A stretch of 64,000 nucleotides of DNA from Megalonaias nervosa (Eukaryota; Mollusca; Bivalvia; Unionida; Unionidae). Of the stretch, positions 35,658 through 45,511 are shown in pieces (the stretch's first letter is position 1; each line of letters begins with the position of its first letter). The notes under the pieces were generated by a model. The model was not told where the DNA came from. It was given only the letters and a program-made list of their open reading frames with translations, and did no database searches. The translations under genes and the position numbers were made by a program. The stretch is from NCBI GenBank assembly GCA_016617855.1, contig JAECUM010001887.1, positions 242,756-306,755 of the forward strand, read 5' to 3'.

Positions 35658-36280
35658 CCTTTGGACATTTTCATATTTAAAATAATAATAATCGATTTTT
35701 TAGATCATTATGGTATGTTTAAAAAAAAAACAAAAAACATAACATTAAATATATCACAGTATGTGTACCACGTAACCGAGGAATTTACTGGTTTGCAACA
35801 TTGTATCATTGATAAACACTGTTGATAAATCCTAAGGAAAGTGCACACGTATCGTTACGACGAACCATATTCTTGTAAATTACTTGGTGTAATTTCTATT
35901 TCAAGGTTTTAATTCAGCCCAAATTCCTTTTCTCTCTCATTCCACATTTCTGCTCAGTTTGTCCGTTATGCTTGAGAGGGGAGGGGAGAACAGAAAGCAG
36001 AAAGGATTGTGATGAAAATGTGTACCATATTAAATTAATTTAGAAAATGGGGATTATTAATACTTTTCATCATTATTTTTCATACGTCACTATTGACTAA
36101 TGTGTGGAAATTGATCATTGATCTAGAATCAACTGCAGACGCTCGCGAGAATGTTTATATATGCGTATTATTGCGCCATGGGCGAATCACAATTTGATAT
36201 ACCAATAGTATTGGTATATCAAATTGCTTTATACCAACACTTTAAATGCATGTTATTTTTTAATGTATGTGGTATAAATA

Positions 36281-36351
<71 letters not shown>

Positions 36352-39300
36352 TAATTTCAGAAAGGATTGTATTGTAACCATATGAATATATTTACTACAT
36401 TCCAAGACAGTGTATTGTAACAGTATAGATATGGTTACTGCATACAGAAGACAGTGTATTATAACAGTATAAATATATTTTCTACATTCAGAAGACAGTA
36501 TATTGTAATAATGGAATTATGGTTACTGCATACAGAAGTCAGTGTATTTTAACAATATAAATATATTTACTACATTCAGAAGACAGTGTATTGTAATAAT
36601 GAAATTATGGTTATCACATACAGAAGGCAGTGTATTGTAATAATATAGATATAGTTCTTTCAGATTGAGGTAATGTGCACAATATTTTTATGGCTTTCAC
36701 ATTACCTGGGTTAATAGCATTGAGACAACACTTTTGCAAGATTTGACTTAAAAATAAAAGCATTGCGTAGCAAAATTTAATAAGAAAGAATATTTAATTT
36801 ATTAAATAAAATACTTAAATTTGTATTAATAATCAGAATAATAAAATGAGAATAAACAAATGATCAAAACAAATTTGTCCTCTTCCCCAGTAATTTTGAT
36901 TACAAAACTCTTGTTAGAAATAAATATGCATATAGATGAACAGTTATATGTTCAGGAAGACATGGATGGACAGGCCCATATGTCATTCTGTCACTAATTA
37001 GAAGCAAGTTATTCATTTTCTAGCAACTTTGAATCCTCAAAATATAGAAAAGTGGCAAAGAGGATGTACTTTTGGTACTCTCACAGGTGCACATGATTTT
37101 AACATAACATTTTCACCTCAGTCTTACATTTGAACCAATTAAAAGAAGTAAAAATAGAAGTCATATAATTAAAAATGTTAGTGAATCTTTATTGCATATT
37201 AGTGAGATTAAATTTGTGCAAATTATCTATTGGCAAAATAAACATATTTTGGTGATTGTAGTTTTACACATTTCAAACAAAAGTGATGTGTGTTTTCATG
37301 CTGCTGTGCGTAAACACAAATGAAATTGTTTGGCATTGATGGAATGGAACTGCAAATAACATAAATTGCTCCTTACCTTTTGGTGTTCAATTAATATTGT
37401 AGAGAAAATGTCAGTTTACATATTTCTTAATGACAACATCAGTAGCTTCAAGTGTAGCATGGTATTTATACAATGGTAGTGACTTTTACCAAATCCTGGT
37501 TCCAGAATATTCCATTCTGAAAGCATTTGGTTTTTATTGATTGCATTATTACCTTTTGATCATTTAGGTGTGACAAAAGAAATTAGCAAAAAAAATTTTC
37601 ATTTGCTGATATTACTAACATTTTATGCTTGCTAATATTTTGCTCATTTACAGTATTTTATTTTCTTTTAAAAACAAATTATTCTTATCAGCAAAATTGA
37701 CAGTCAGTTAGTTATCATAGGTGGCTGTTTAGGTGAATGTAACAAGAAAACATGAAGGAAATAATGAACTTTGGATGTCCAGTCATTACTAAAGTACAAA
37801 TCACTTTACCGTGATTCAGACTTTTTGGTATTGTCATAAATATTTATTGACCATCTGTAAAAATAAATAAATGTCTCAAATATATTCATCAAGAAACTTT
37901 CTGATCTATTACTGATTTTTGTAGTGTACTAATTTTGGTGTTTTTTTGTGGTTGCTGAAATTAATTTGTACTCAAGTCCTTGCACATGAAGCAGTCTGAT
38001 CATGATGCAGTAATTTGTACTCTATAGTCATTACACATGGAGCAGTCTGGTCATGATGCAGTAATTTGTACTCAAGCCCTTGCACATGGAGTGGTCTGAT
38101 CATGATGGAGTGATTTGTACTCTATAGTCATTACACATGGAGCAGTCTGGTCATGATGCAGTAATTTGTACTCAAGCCCTTGCACATGGAGCAGTATGGT
38201 CATGATGCAGTAATTTGTACTCTAGTTCAAGCACATGGAGTAGTCTTATCATGATGCAGTAATTTGCACTCATGTCCTTGCACATGGTGCAGTCTGCCTA
38301 CAGTTGTGCATATAGGTAGGTTTTTGTTGGCTTGTATCAAGTATTTGGATTCATCCAAGAGAATTGTTATGTCCATGCTGCTTGCAGTGGAGACATTTTG
38401 ATTTGGTCCTGTCCATCTCTTTCTATGCGAGTATAATTAAACAGTCTATCTGCATAACAAAATGCACATCTCACTATGAGTTCAGATTTATTAAAGAAGC
38501 ATTTATTTTTCATACTGCTTCTTTTCATAAGTAAAATACCTGTTTGAGTAAGTTGAGGTAAGTAAATATTTGCCATAGAAGTTGATAATTTTTTTAATCA
38601 GGAATTAACATCCTAATATTTTGCAGGTTATGCCATTTTTTTTGAGTTCCAACACTTCAAGCCAAAGAAGCAGACTGTCAGCACCAGATGTTGGGCTTTC
38701 ATGGAACAAGATGAGATCAAAGATGGTCCTGCTGTGCTAGAATTGTGAGTTGACTAAAATCAGTTATGTTCAGAGATGAATAAGTTTTCCATGTCAATGA
38801 CAATTGAAAATTACTTGTAAAATGTGATAGAGATACAGAAAATTGCCTCTGTGAACAGCGATTCCATAAAGAACTTTGAAATAAAAGACTGTACAGGTAA
38901 TTATTTTGACAAATTGGACTTGTTTTCACTGATATACATATATAGTGTGGTAGAGAAAAAGGCATTTCCATGATTGTTTTATAATTTTGATTATGTGAAT
39001 CTAGATTTATTATCACAATTTGTAAGCCCATTTCTCTGGTTTGAAAAGGCAAATCTAACCAGAATCTCTGAGATGCGCATTTTGGAAGTGATAAAACTAT
39101 GCACATTGCTTTCAGACTACATTAGTACATGCTGATAACCAATCTTTTATGTATGATTTACTTTGTACACATTTCAGAAATGAAACACACGGTGACAAAC
39201 AAAAAGCAATGTCATGAAATCCAGATTTGGCTTTTTTTGTTGTCCAGTTAAAAAATTTGTTGCCAGAGAGTGAGACAGAGACAGAGACAGAGAGAGAGAG

Positions 39301-42300
39301 ATGATGGCAGCAAGACAGAAATAAGATACATAGATGCATAGGATTACTGTACTTTCTTCAGGTTTAAACTGTATTATTTAAGCCAGTAAAACATACAATT
39401 TGTGACAGTGCAACCAAAACCTGAACAGTTAATGACTGACACATACAGTTATCCCTAAATGGGAAATTTTGTGAGGAGAATGCCCAAAAATACAATTATC
39501 TATGTCACCATGTCAGGTAGAAGCATCACATGAATAAAGGCTTCCACCTGTATATTTTGATTTTTCCTGCAGGGAATTTTTATATTCAACTTTGTTACAA
39601 TGGCAGGTGTATTTGAACAAACTTCAGGTTCACTAGAGTTTAATGTCATCCATCCACAAGTTTAATGCCCTTTTTTTTCTTAGTGTTTAGAAAAACAATA
39701 CTTAGTCATCTTACTTTTGAATTGGATTGTCTTTACAATAGATGTGATAAAATTAGATCATCATCAAAAGCCAGTGGTAAATTGATATAAATTGACCATA
39801 CTACATTCCAATTTTCAGGTTGAATTTGTAAAGGTAAATTGTAGTTTTACCATCATCATTCTACTGTATTTAAATTTTTTTATTCATTTACTTACTGGTG
39901 ATAGGTTTTCAAATTACATTCAGAGAAAGCTAATTTCTTCTAAACATATCTAATGTTCTTCTCCTTGCTAAGGACTGGGGTTTGAGATACATAGTATCAC
40001 TTTTTTGCTGCAATTACAATAATGTTGGCATCAACTGTTCATTTAGGTTTTGGTTCAAGTTTTTTATTTGCATAAATTTCCTCAACCCGTTATATAAATT
40101 CTCATCATACTTGGTAAGAATTATTATGGAAGTTTACTGAGATAATTCATGCTTATTCACCTTATTGCCTTGGGGTCAAGGTGCCAGTCATAGAAATCTG
40201 GCATTAAAGTTTAAGGTTATAGTTTTTCTTAAGCTAATATTTTGTAAACATTTTGATAGACTCTCTTCATACTTCACATTAAACATTTTGAAACTAAGAC
40301 AATTTCTCATGACATACTTATTTGCTCCTATGACTTTAGAGCCAAGGTTAGTCATTGAAAATTTGCATCAAGGTTTTGGTCAAAGTTTTTCTTTTATTGT
40401 ATTTCCTAAACATCTTAAATTGATTTTCTTCTTACTTAGGATGAATAACTATGAACCTACGACAATTAATTCGTTGACGCATGCTCTCACCCTTTTGATC
40501 TTGGGGTCAGTTTCACAGTCACAGCATATTTGGATTAGGTTTTGGTTAAAGTTTTTTCATTTGCTTCTATTTTCTGAACTCCCTGATAGATTTTATTCCT
40601 AATTGGATGAATAATTTTGAAGCAAAGACAGTTCATTCTTTGACATACTCACTGAAGCTTTTGACCATTGTATCTGGTCATATGTTTTAGAGCAATGTCA
40701 TGATTATGGACTCGGCAGTCAGGTCCTGGGCTTCTTTTTCATTTTTTATTTCTTTGGTGATGGTTCTTATACAGAATAAATCTTATCAAAAAGGTAGAAC
40801 TTTATGTCAGTTTCAAAACTCTCCAAAAAGCAAGGGATCCTTACATGAATCACTCATTGGGTCTTAGGTTTTTGTCTTGCTTTTAGTGTTACCTAGGTTA
40901 TCTCCCATTGTGTCTTTCGTTTTTGTTTTTTTTTGTTGTCTTGCTTTTAGTGTTACCTAGGTTATCTCCCATTGGGTCTTAGGTTTTTGTCTTGCTTTTA
41001 GTGTTACCTAGGTTATCTCCCATTGGGTCTTAGGTTTGTGTCTTGCTTTTAGCATTACCTAGGTTAAACTGTCCTATTAATCTTCTTTGGTCCAGTTTTT
41101 TCACATATCACCTTTAATAATCCATAGGTGAGACATTACATCTTATGGCAAAACAATCATTCCACAAGTTTTTGCACTCTGCTCCATTTTTCTGTCAACA
41201 TCTCAATGTTTTACAAGAACCTTGTAAAATGAGCTAAAAAGAGATCTACATTTTTCTGTCAATATCTAAATTTGTTATTACTGCTGTCACTGATTAAGTT
41301 CACATTCATCCAAAGTAATGTTTCAATCATAAGTATAATTTTATAAGTTCAAATATATTTCTCACTAAATATTCAGTTAACTAAGTATTCATTGAACTAT
41401 TTAGCAGTGATGTAAACAGTATAATTTAGGTTAAATTACTCCATTATGTTCCTTATGTGTTCATGAGTCCAAGGTCACAACTCAGATGCTACACAGTTTT
41501 TGAAATGTGTTCATGAATCCAAGGTCACAGTCTAAACACAACACTGTTTTAGGGATGTTGACAGAGATCAGTTGAACAGAATGCAGTGAAGCTTTGAGAG
41601 AATAGTGAAAAATTTGTTTTCATCAAATATTAACAAGTTCTTTTATTTAGGGTTACTCATTGGAGAGGGAACTTTACATACTGTTTTTATTTCAAAATTG
41701 GAGACTCTAGAATAGGTTAATCCTGAACAGATTTAACAAGAAAAATTTTAACAAAAACTATAGCATCGGTTACCAGTTGTAATGTTAGTGCAACACTTAG
41801 GTCACTAATTATTATTAATTATCACAGTAAGATCAAAAGTATGTAACACTCACATTTGTCTTAGTTTGTATGTAAGTTGTGCACCTTGCTTTGATTTTGA
41901 AAAATTATCCTACTTCTTCCAAAGTCTGAGTCTGATTGGTTAAATCACTGACCAGTCAGAATGTTTTGTTTAGTCTCAATTTGAATATGAGAATATTGTA
42001 TGATCTTAGGTCCTATATCAGAAAACTTTAACCTTTAGAGAATTTTCAAAATAATTTAGGTATGAAATATTGGATGTCCCATCCCCTTGAGATATGAACT
42101 ACTGAGATATAAGTTTACTATATGCTCATTTTTTCTCCGTTAGCTTTACATTGTCAGACTCATTCAGTATCTTTCCATATTGCACTGCTTCATATTGCAT
42201 GATTCATGTGTCTAAAAATAGTATGAAGTATTAGGAACTATATTGATTATAAACAAACAATAAATGTTCATGTAGCAGACACTTTTGCTTCTGATTTATT

Positions 42301-45300
42301 ACATTTGTTTGTGAATAAACTGTATTAGCTGTTTTATCCATTTGAAAGTAGAGATGATAAAGTTAATGATGTGGACGAGTTCACTGAGTCACAAATGAAA
42401 CTTTCAGACAAGAAAACAAATGAACGTGATATTTGCAATGTCAACAACAAATGCAAGAGATTCAGTAAGTAAAGATACCATTTTGATCATTTAATCAGTT
42501 ATTTAGGAGAAATAATTGTAACTTTCCGCAAATAGAATGGTTCAGATTATGACCAGTGCTCTCTAGGGTCTATAGCACAGAAAAGCATATTGACGCCAAG
42601 GCTTATTACATATCTATCAGAGACATACCATTTTACCTGTCAGTCAAAACACTGAATTCATGAGAAAAAAAGCAACTGGAGGTTTTGATAGGAAATTAAG
42701 AGCCTCAGAGCCAGTAAGCCAAGATGGTGAAAAAGTATTATTTCCGCTGGCTACATGGACTGTCACACAACAGCTGCTTTGCTTTTTCCCCATTCAGCTA
42801 TTTTGATACAATGTTAGACTAGTGATACAAGACATACACAGTATGATACAAGTCATAGCTGGGTCCCTTCAAACAGTGAGCATACAAGTGACAGGGCATA
42901 AACATATCTCTTCTTTAGCTGGTAATAAGAATGGTAATAAATATACTGAAATTGTACCGTAATTTCGACTACATTTCCAACTGAAATCACATTCTCCTTA
43001 CTGTGCTGAATTGACCCAATAAATCCAGTCTGTCATAAGCAGAAAAACAGAATTGAGTTGGATCAACAGGAAAACAAAATCCATCCATTCCAGACCAATG
43101 CAAAAGTGTTTTCAATGTGCATTCATTCAAAATATGACTCTAAGTTTCAATTTTAAGTAGACCAGAATTAGAATTTTTTTAAAAACTAATGTCAAGCATG
43201 TGACAAAGTTCAAAGGTCAATGGGTGTTGCTATATGTGCATTAATATTGTTACTGTATATTTATGAATGTACGATTGTGTATTTATTTTAAAATACAGAA
43301 TAAATTCAATTACTTTGTTTCTTGTAGTGTATTCCTTTATTATTAAGCCTTAGGTAGGAAAAAGAAATGAGTATATAATAAAAAGGTTACTGCATTTGTA
43401 TTGGAAAATAAGAACTCATTTTTTCGGAATAATACAGCACTTCCAAGGTTGTGCAGTATTAATCAGGAAAAACACATTCATATTTTCCCATACAAATGCA
43501 GTAACCTATAATTACCACATAGTACTCACCAACATTAGCATCATATCAGATTGAACAAAGCTTTACAATGTTATATCGACAACATGGAGTAATGCAAAGT
43601 CTCTAACATTAACTTATAAAAAGTGAATAATACAATATGACACTCACTGCAAGCAGCCTGTGCCATACAATATTTTTGTTCAACTTAATTCATAAATTTT
43701 ATGCCAAATGCCCAAATGCGCAGTATCCTCTATTTGAATTACATTTGTCCTTTGGACCATAATCAATTGTTCATGGTTTGCTGGATGAACTGTTTTGAAA
43801 TTTGTCATCTATAAAGATCATCTCAGAATTAAAAGAGTTTGCATCAAACAGAAATTGAAGAAATTGACCTCCATTGAAATTTTACAGAATATAATGAAAT
43901 CATCACAAGATTTAAGGGGGACAAAAAGAATTGAGAACCCACCAAAAAAAACAGATTCCCAGAATAAAGGTTTAACATGTAGTTATTTATTGTTCATAAT
44001 TTTATTACACTGTGCCACTAATGTTAGCTGAATGAGTACATTTGTGGATGTCCAGTTTTGTTCTACATATTATTACAGTTATCAGTACAAACCATTTATT
44101 TAGAGCGAGACAAATTCAAAATAAAATAAATCTGACATAAAAGGGCCATGTTCAGTTATAAGTCTATCCAGTACTTTATGAACATTGTAACAAATAGCAA
44201 TATTAGGACCATATTCAATTATAAGCCTATCCCATTCTTTATGAACATTGTAACAAATAGCAATATTAGGACCATATTCAATTATAAGCCTGTCCCATTC
44301 TTTGTGAACATTGTAAGAAATAGCAATATTAGGACCATATTCAATTATAAGCCTATCCCATTCTTTATGAACATTGTAAGAAATAGCAATATTAGAACCA
44401 TATTCAATTATAAGCCTATCCCATTCTTTATGAACATTGTAACAAATAGCAATATTAGGACCATATTCATTTATAAGCATATCCCATTCTTTATGAACAT
44501 TGTAACAAATAGCAATATTAGGACCATATTCAATTATAAGCATATCCCATTCTTTATGAACATTGTAACAAATAGCAATGTTAGGGCCATATTCAATTAT
44601 AAGTCTATCCCATTCTTTATGAACATTTTAAGAAATAGCAATATTAGGACCATATTCAATTATAAGCCTATCCTATTCTTTATGAACATTGTAACAAATA
44701 GCAATATTAGGACCATATTCAATTATTAGCCTATCTCCTACTTTTGGAACTGTATAGCAAATAGTAATATTAGGACCATATTCAATTATAAGCCTATCCT
44801 CTAATTTTTGAGCAATGTAGCAAATTGTAATATTAGCACCATATTCAATAATAAGCCTATCCCCTACTTTTGGAACATATAGTAATATTAGGACCATATT
44901 CAGTTATAAGCCTATCCCCTACTTTGGAACATTGTAGCAAATAGTGATTTTAGGACCATATTCAATTATAAGCCTATCCCCTACTTTTGAAACAGTGTAG
45001 CAAATAGTACTATTAGGACCATATTCAATTATAAGCATATCCCCTACTTTTGGAACATATATTGTAATTTTAGGACCATATTCAATTATAAGCCTATCCC
45101 CTACTTTTGGAACATATAATATAATTTTAGGACCATATTCAATTATAAGCCTGTCCCCTACTTTTGGAACATATAGTAATATTATCACCACATTCAATAA
45201 TAAGCCTATCCCCTACTTTTGGAACATATAGTAATATTAGCACCACATTCAATAATAAGCCTATCCCCTACTTTTGGAACATTGTAGCAGATAGTGATAT

Positions 45301-45511
45301 TAAGATGCTTTATGCCATCACAAACCTGCCACATGTTTTATTAGTAACCGAGGTTTACTATCAAAATACTGTATTCAATGTAATTTTTGCCTTTCACTCT
45401 GCCATTTTTTGTTTCAGATACAAGAAACCCACTAATTTTAAGAGAAAAGGACTGAAGCTGCTGACTGTCAAACCACTTTTCCTTCATCTAAAGTTGTTTC
45501 TGAACACTTGA
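13899..45511 (+). CDS. AIDA: AIDA, axin interactor dorsalization-associated protein (3' seven coding exons)
   Basis: Seven exons (13899-13953, 17771-17861, 20151-20209, 25191-25319, 29958-30080, 38627-38744, 45418-45511) join in consistent phases and end at TGA 45509-45511. They encode SLDDLKKIES with KDFPVDV (end of the N-terminal helical domain), a linker, then the C-terminal C2-type domain: LTIRIEKIGLKDATQYIDP, LTSLQDTPVA, AIFFEFQHFKPKK, CWAFMEQDEIKDGP and YKKPTNFKRKGLKLLT. These match vertebrate AIDA block by block (from memory). In vertebrates AIDA binds Axin and blocks Axin-driven JNK activation during dorsoventral patterning; a role in ER-associated degradation of lipid enzymes is also reported. 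The first exons are absent and must lie left of position 1, so the virion module probably sits in an AIDA intron. Introns are 2-9 kb. Confidence 0.9.
15913..15955. repeat. (TAA)n microsatellite
   Basis: Uninterrupted TAA units followed by CAACAACA. Confidence 0.95.
16763..16893. repeat. 51-bp tandem repeat, about 2.5 copies
   Basis: Alternating CTTGTTATCGCTACTTGTCT and CTTATCACTGCTTGCCT blocks separated by TGAAAAT. It lies inside the larger degenerate dispersed repeat. Confidence 0.85.
17392..17437. repeat. (TA)n microsatellite
   Basis: About 23 TA units; the overlapping frames with Tyr/Ile runs are artefacts. Confidence 0.95.
17771..17861 (+). CDS. AIDA: AIDA exon b (91 bp)
   Basis: Acceptor TGTATTACAG before 17771. 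It reads FKKLLNTRSKDFPVDVVAAQ and on to a Gln/Thr/Pro-rich end. Without splicing the frame hits TAA at 17863-17865; the donor GTAATG at 17862 avoids it and leaves two bases. It aligns with LKNILTYNKEFPFDV of vertebrate AIDA. Confidence 0.82.
17862..20150 (+). other. AIDA intron, no recognisable feature
   Basis: Unique-looking AT-rich sequence with no domain-bearing frame or clear tandem array. Confidence 0.5.
20151..20209 (+). CDS. AIDA: AIDA exon c, predicted (59 bp)
   Basis: Acceptor TTCTGCACAG before 20151 and donor GTAAGG at 20210. It reads YSSSHPSTVTKLYQMEYIK. It uses exactly one base at the start and leaves one at the end, the only phase that joins exon b to exon d. This linker is poorly conserved, so the call rests on splice sites and phase rather than similarity. 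Confidence 0.6.
20697..21570 (+). repeat. Dispersed repeat with nested terminal palindrome, copy 1
   Basis: Shares GGCATAAA...TTTAGCTGGTAATAAGAATGG at its left end, TTTCAATTTTAAGTAGACC inside, and a right-end hairpin with the copy at 42896-43506. The right end is an inverted repeat: GGTTACTGCATTTGT at 21451 against ACAAATGCAGTAACC ending at 21570. It encloses a second hairpin around ATACTGCA...TGCAGTAT. No coding frame; class unknown. Confidence 0.75.
21880..22132 (+). mobile_element. tRNA-derived SINE, family A copy 1
   Basis: The head resembles a class II (Ser/Leu-type) tRNA: GAGTGGCTGAGTGGTCTAAA (box A) and GGGTTCAAGTCTC (box B). It is followed by a body (GCTTGCCAGTAGCTTC, TTCTTCCTCCACCA, ATACTGGC) and a CAA-rich tail. 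It is flanked by an 11-bp direct repeat with one mismatch (AAGACAGCATA at 21869-21879, AAGGCAGCATA at 22133-22143), the target duplication of a LINE-mobilised insert. A second copy is at 57671-57892. Confidence 0.85.
24508..24757. repeat. About 34-bp tandem array, 7 copies
   Basis: Unit CAGCACTATCAAGCAGGTGC followed by ACTATTTGCCCTAT, with small length changes between copies. Confidence 0.9.
25191..25319 (+). CDS. AIDA: AIDA exon d (129 bp), start of C2-type domain
   Basis: Acceptor CTGTTTTCAG before 25191 and donor GTAATG at 25320. It encodes KGSLLPKP and then LTIRIEKIGLKDATQYIDP and a VSVK end, nearly identical to the first strands of the AIDA C2 domain. Confidence 0.92.
27368..27550. repeat. 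45-bp minisatellite, array 1 (4 copies)
   Basis: Unit CTCATGGTACTCTTTTTACA followed by TCCTGACTTGATGTCCAAAA and CTCTG. Near-identical copies at exactly 45 bp keep frames open on both strands by period alone. Confidence 0.92.
28197..28512. repeat. 45-bp minisatellite, array 2 (7 degenerate copies)
   Basis: Same unit as 27368-27550 (TTACATCCTGACTTGATGTC) but more diverged, with TTACAACCAGACTTGATG variants. Confidence 0.9.
29659..29695. repeat. (AT)n microsatellite
   Basis: About 18 AT units. Confidence 0.95.
29958..30080 (+). CDS. AIDA: AIDA exon e (123 bp), C2-type domain
   Basis: Acceptor TATCTTGCAG before 29958. It encodes SDLTSLQDTPVAIAKENNYV, IFNMDVHIQKS and a LPPG end. The joint to exon f (PPG then YAIFFEF) requires the donor to be GCATGT at 30081, a GC-AG intron. 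Confidence 0.9.
30205..31125. repeat. 33-bp minisatellite, about 28 copies
   Basis: Consensus unit TGCTGAGTAGTTTTCACATG followed by ACATGCATTCACA. Copies vary at a few sites and some are shortened. Because 33 is divisible by three and the unit lacks stops in several frames, spurious frames open on both strands (HVKTTQHVNAC on the minus strand). There is no start, signal or flanking coding sequence, so it is treated as non-coding satellite in the AIDA intron. Confidence 0.93.
34650..34729. repeat. ACAGAAGACAGTGTATTGTAA unit plus (TA)n
   Basis: A single copy of the unit tandemly repeated at 36360-36655, directly followed by a TA run (34693-34729). Confidence 0.7.
34731..34884. repeat. Fold-back (MITE-like) hairpin, about 71-bp arms
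   Basis: Arms 34731-34801 and 34814-34884 are nearly complementary, separated by a 12-nt loop (GAAGCTTGCTGA). The inner 25 bp (TTTTTCATTAAAAGGAAAC side) pair almost perfectly; mismatches increase outwards. It lies beside a TA run, consistent with a TA-targeting fold-back element. A hairpin RNA source is an alternative. Confidence 0.8.
35353..35426. repeat. (TC)n microsatellite
   Basis: About 37 TC units. Confidence 0.97.
35621..35656. repeat. (AG)n microsatellite
   Basis: About 18 AG units, inverted relative to the TC tract 195 bp upstream. Confidence 0.97.
36190..36226. repeat. Perfect 37-bp palindrome
   Basis: Arms of 18 bp (CAATTTGATATACCAATA and its exact complement) around a single G at 36208. 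Confidence 0.95.
36288..36350. repeat. (TA)n microsatellite
   Basis: About 31 TA units. Confidence 0.97.
36360..36655. repeat. 43-45-bp tandem array, about 7 copies
   Basis: Unit with ACTACATTCAGAAGACAGTG then TATTGTAACAGTATAAATAT; alternate copies carry GGTTACTGCATACAGAAG. Confidence 0.85.
37968..38290. repeat. 49/51-bp tandem array, 6-7 copies
   Basis: Two alternating unit types share CACATGGAGCAGTCTGGTCA followed by TGATGCAGTAATTTGTACTC; one has AAGCCCTTG, the other TATAGTCATTA. It ends about 340 bp before AIDA exon f. Confidence 0.9.
38627..38744 (+). CDS. AIDA: AIDA exon f (118 bp), C2-type domain
   Basis: Acceptor ATTTTGCAG before 38627 and donor GTGAGT at 38745. It encodes YAIFFEFQHFKPKKQTVSTR, CWAFMEQDEIKDGP and AVLE, leaving two bases. 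It is very close to the AIFFEFKHYKPKKR block of vertebrate AIDA. Confidence 0.93.
40858..41066. repeat. 51-bp tandem array, 4 copies
   Basis: Unit GGGTCTTAGGTTTTTGTCTT followed by GCTTTTAGTGTTACCTAGGT and TATCTCCCATT. Confidence 0.92.
42896..43506 (+). repeat. Dispersed repeat with nested terminal palindrome, copy 2
   Basis: Diverged, shorter copy of 20697-21570 in the same orientation. The right-end inverted repeat is intact: GGTTACTGCATTTGTATTGG at 43385 against its complement ending at 43506, enclosing AATACAGCAC...GTGCAGTATT. Flanking bases beyond the hairpin differ between the copies, so the hairpin marks the element end. Confidence 0.75.
44152..45305. repeat. 63-bp satellite in two diverged blocks
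   Basis: Unit about 63 bp: AATATTAGGACCATATTCAA then TTATAAGCCTATCCC in all copies. In 44152-44725 it is followed by ATTCTTTATGAACATTGTAA; in 44726-45305 by CTACTTTTGGAACATATAG with shorter, variable spacing. The 63-bp period keeps long frames open on both strands (for example 193 codons at 44148); these are judged non-coding. It ends about 110 bp before the last AIDA exon. Confidence 0.93.
45418..45511 (+). CDS. AIDA: AIDA exon g (94 bp), last coding exon
   Basis: Acceptor TTTGTTTCAG before 45418. After completing a split Leu codon it reads YKKPTNFKRKGLKLLT and VKPLFLHLKLFLNT to TGA at 45509. Vertebrate AIDA ends with the same YKKPT.FKRK..LLT.KPL.LHL pattern, so this is the true C-terminus. 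Confidence 0.93.

Larger units (their letters stand above)
30081..38626 (+). other. AIDA intron: satellite, fold-back element, microsatellites
   Basis: No gene seen. It contains the 33-bp array, several TA runs, TC and GA tracts, a long fold-back hairpin, a perfect palindrome and two further tandem arrays. Stretches 31320-34640 and 36660-37960 appear unique and featureless. Confidence 0.6.
38745..45417 (+). other. Last AIDA intron with repeats
   Basis: No gene. It has an AGACAG-rich stretch near 39270-39300, degenerate copies of an approximately 130-bp repeat at about 40170-40720, a 51-bp array, the second palindrome-ended repeat and the 63-bp satellite. The frame at 43795-44031 has no known domain. 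Confidence 0.6.

Noticed and set aside
44148..44729. 193-codon repeat protein
   Set aside because: Product of the 63-bp satellite; opposite-strand frames are equally open, and it is inside an AIDA intron.
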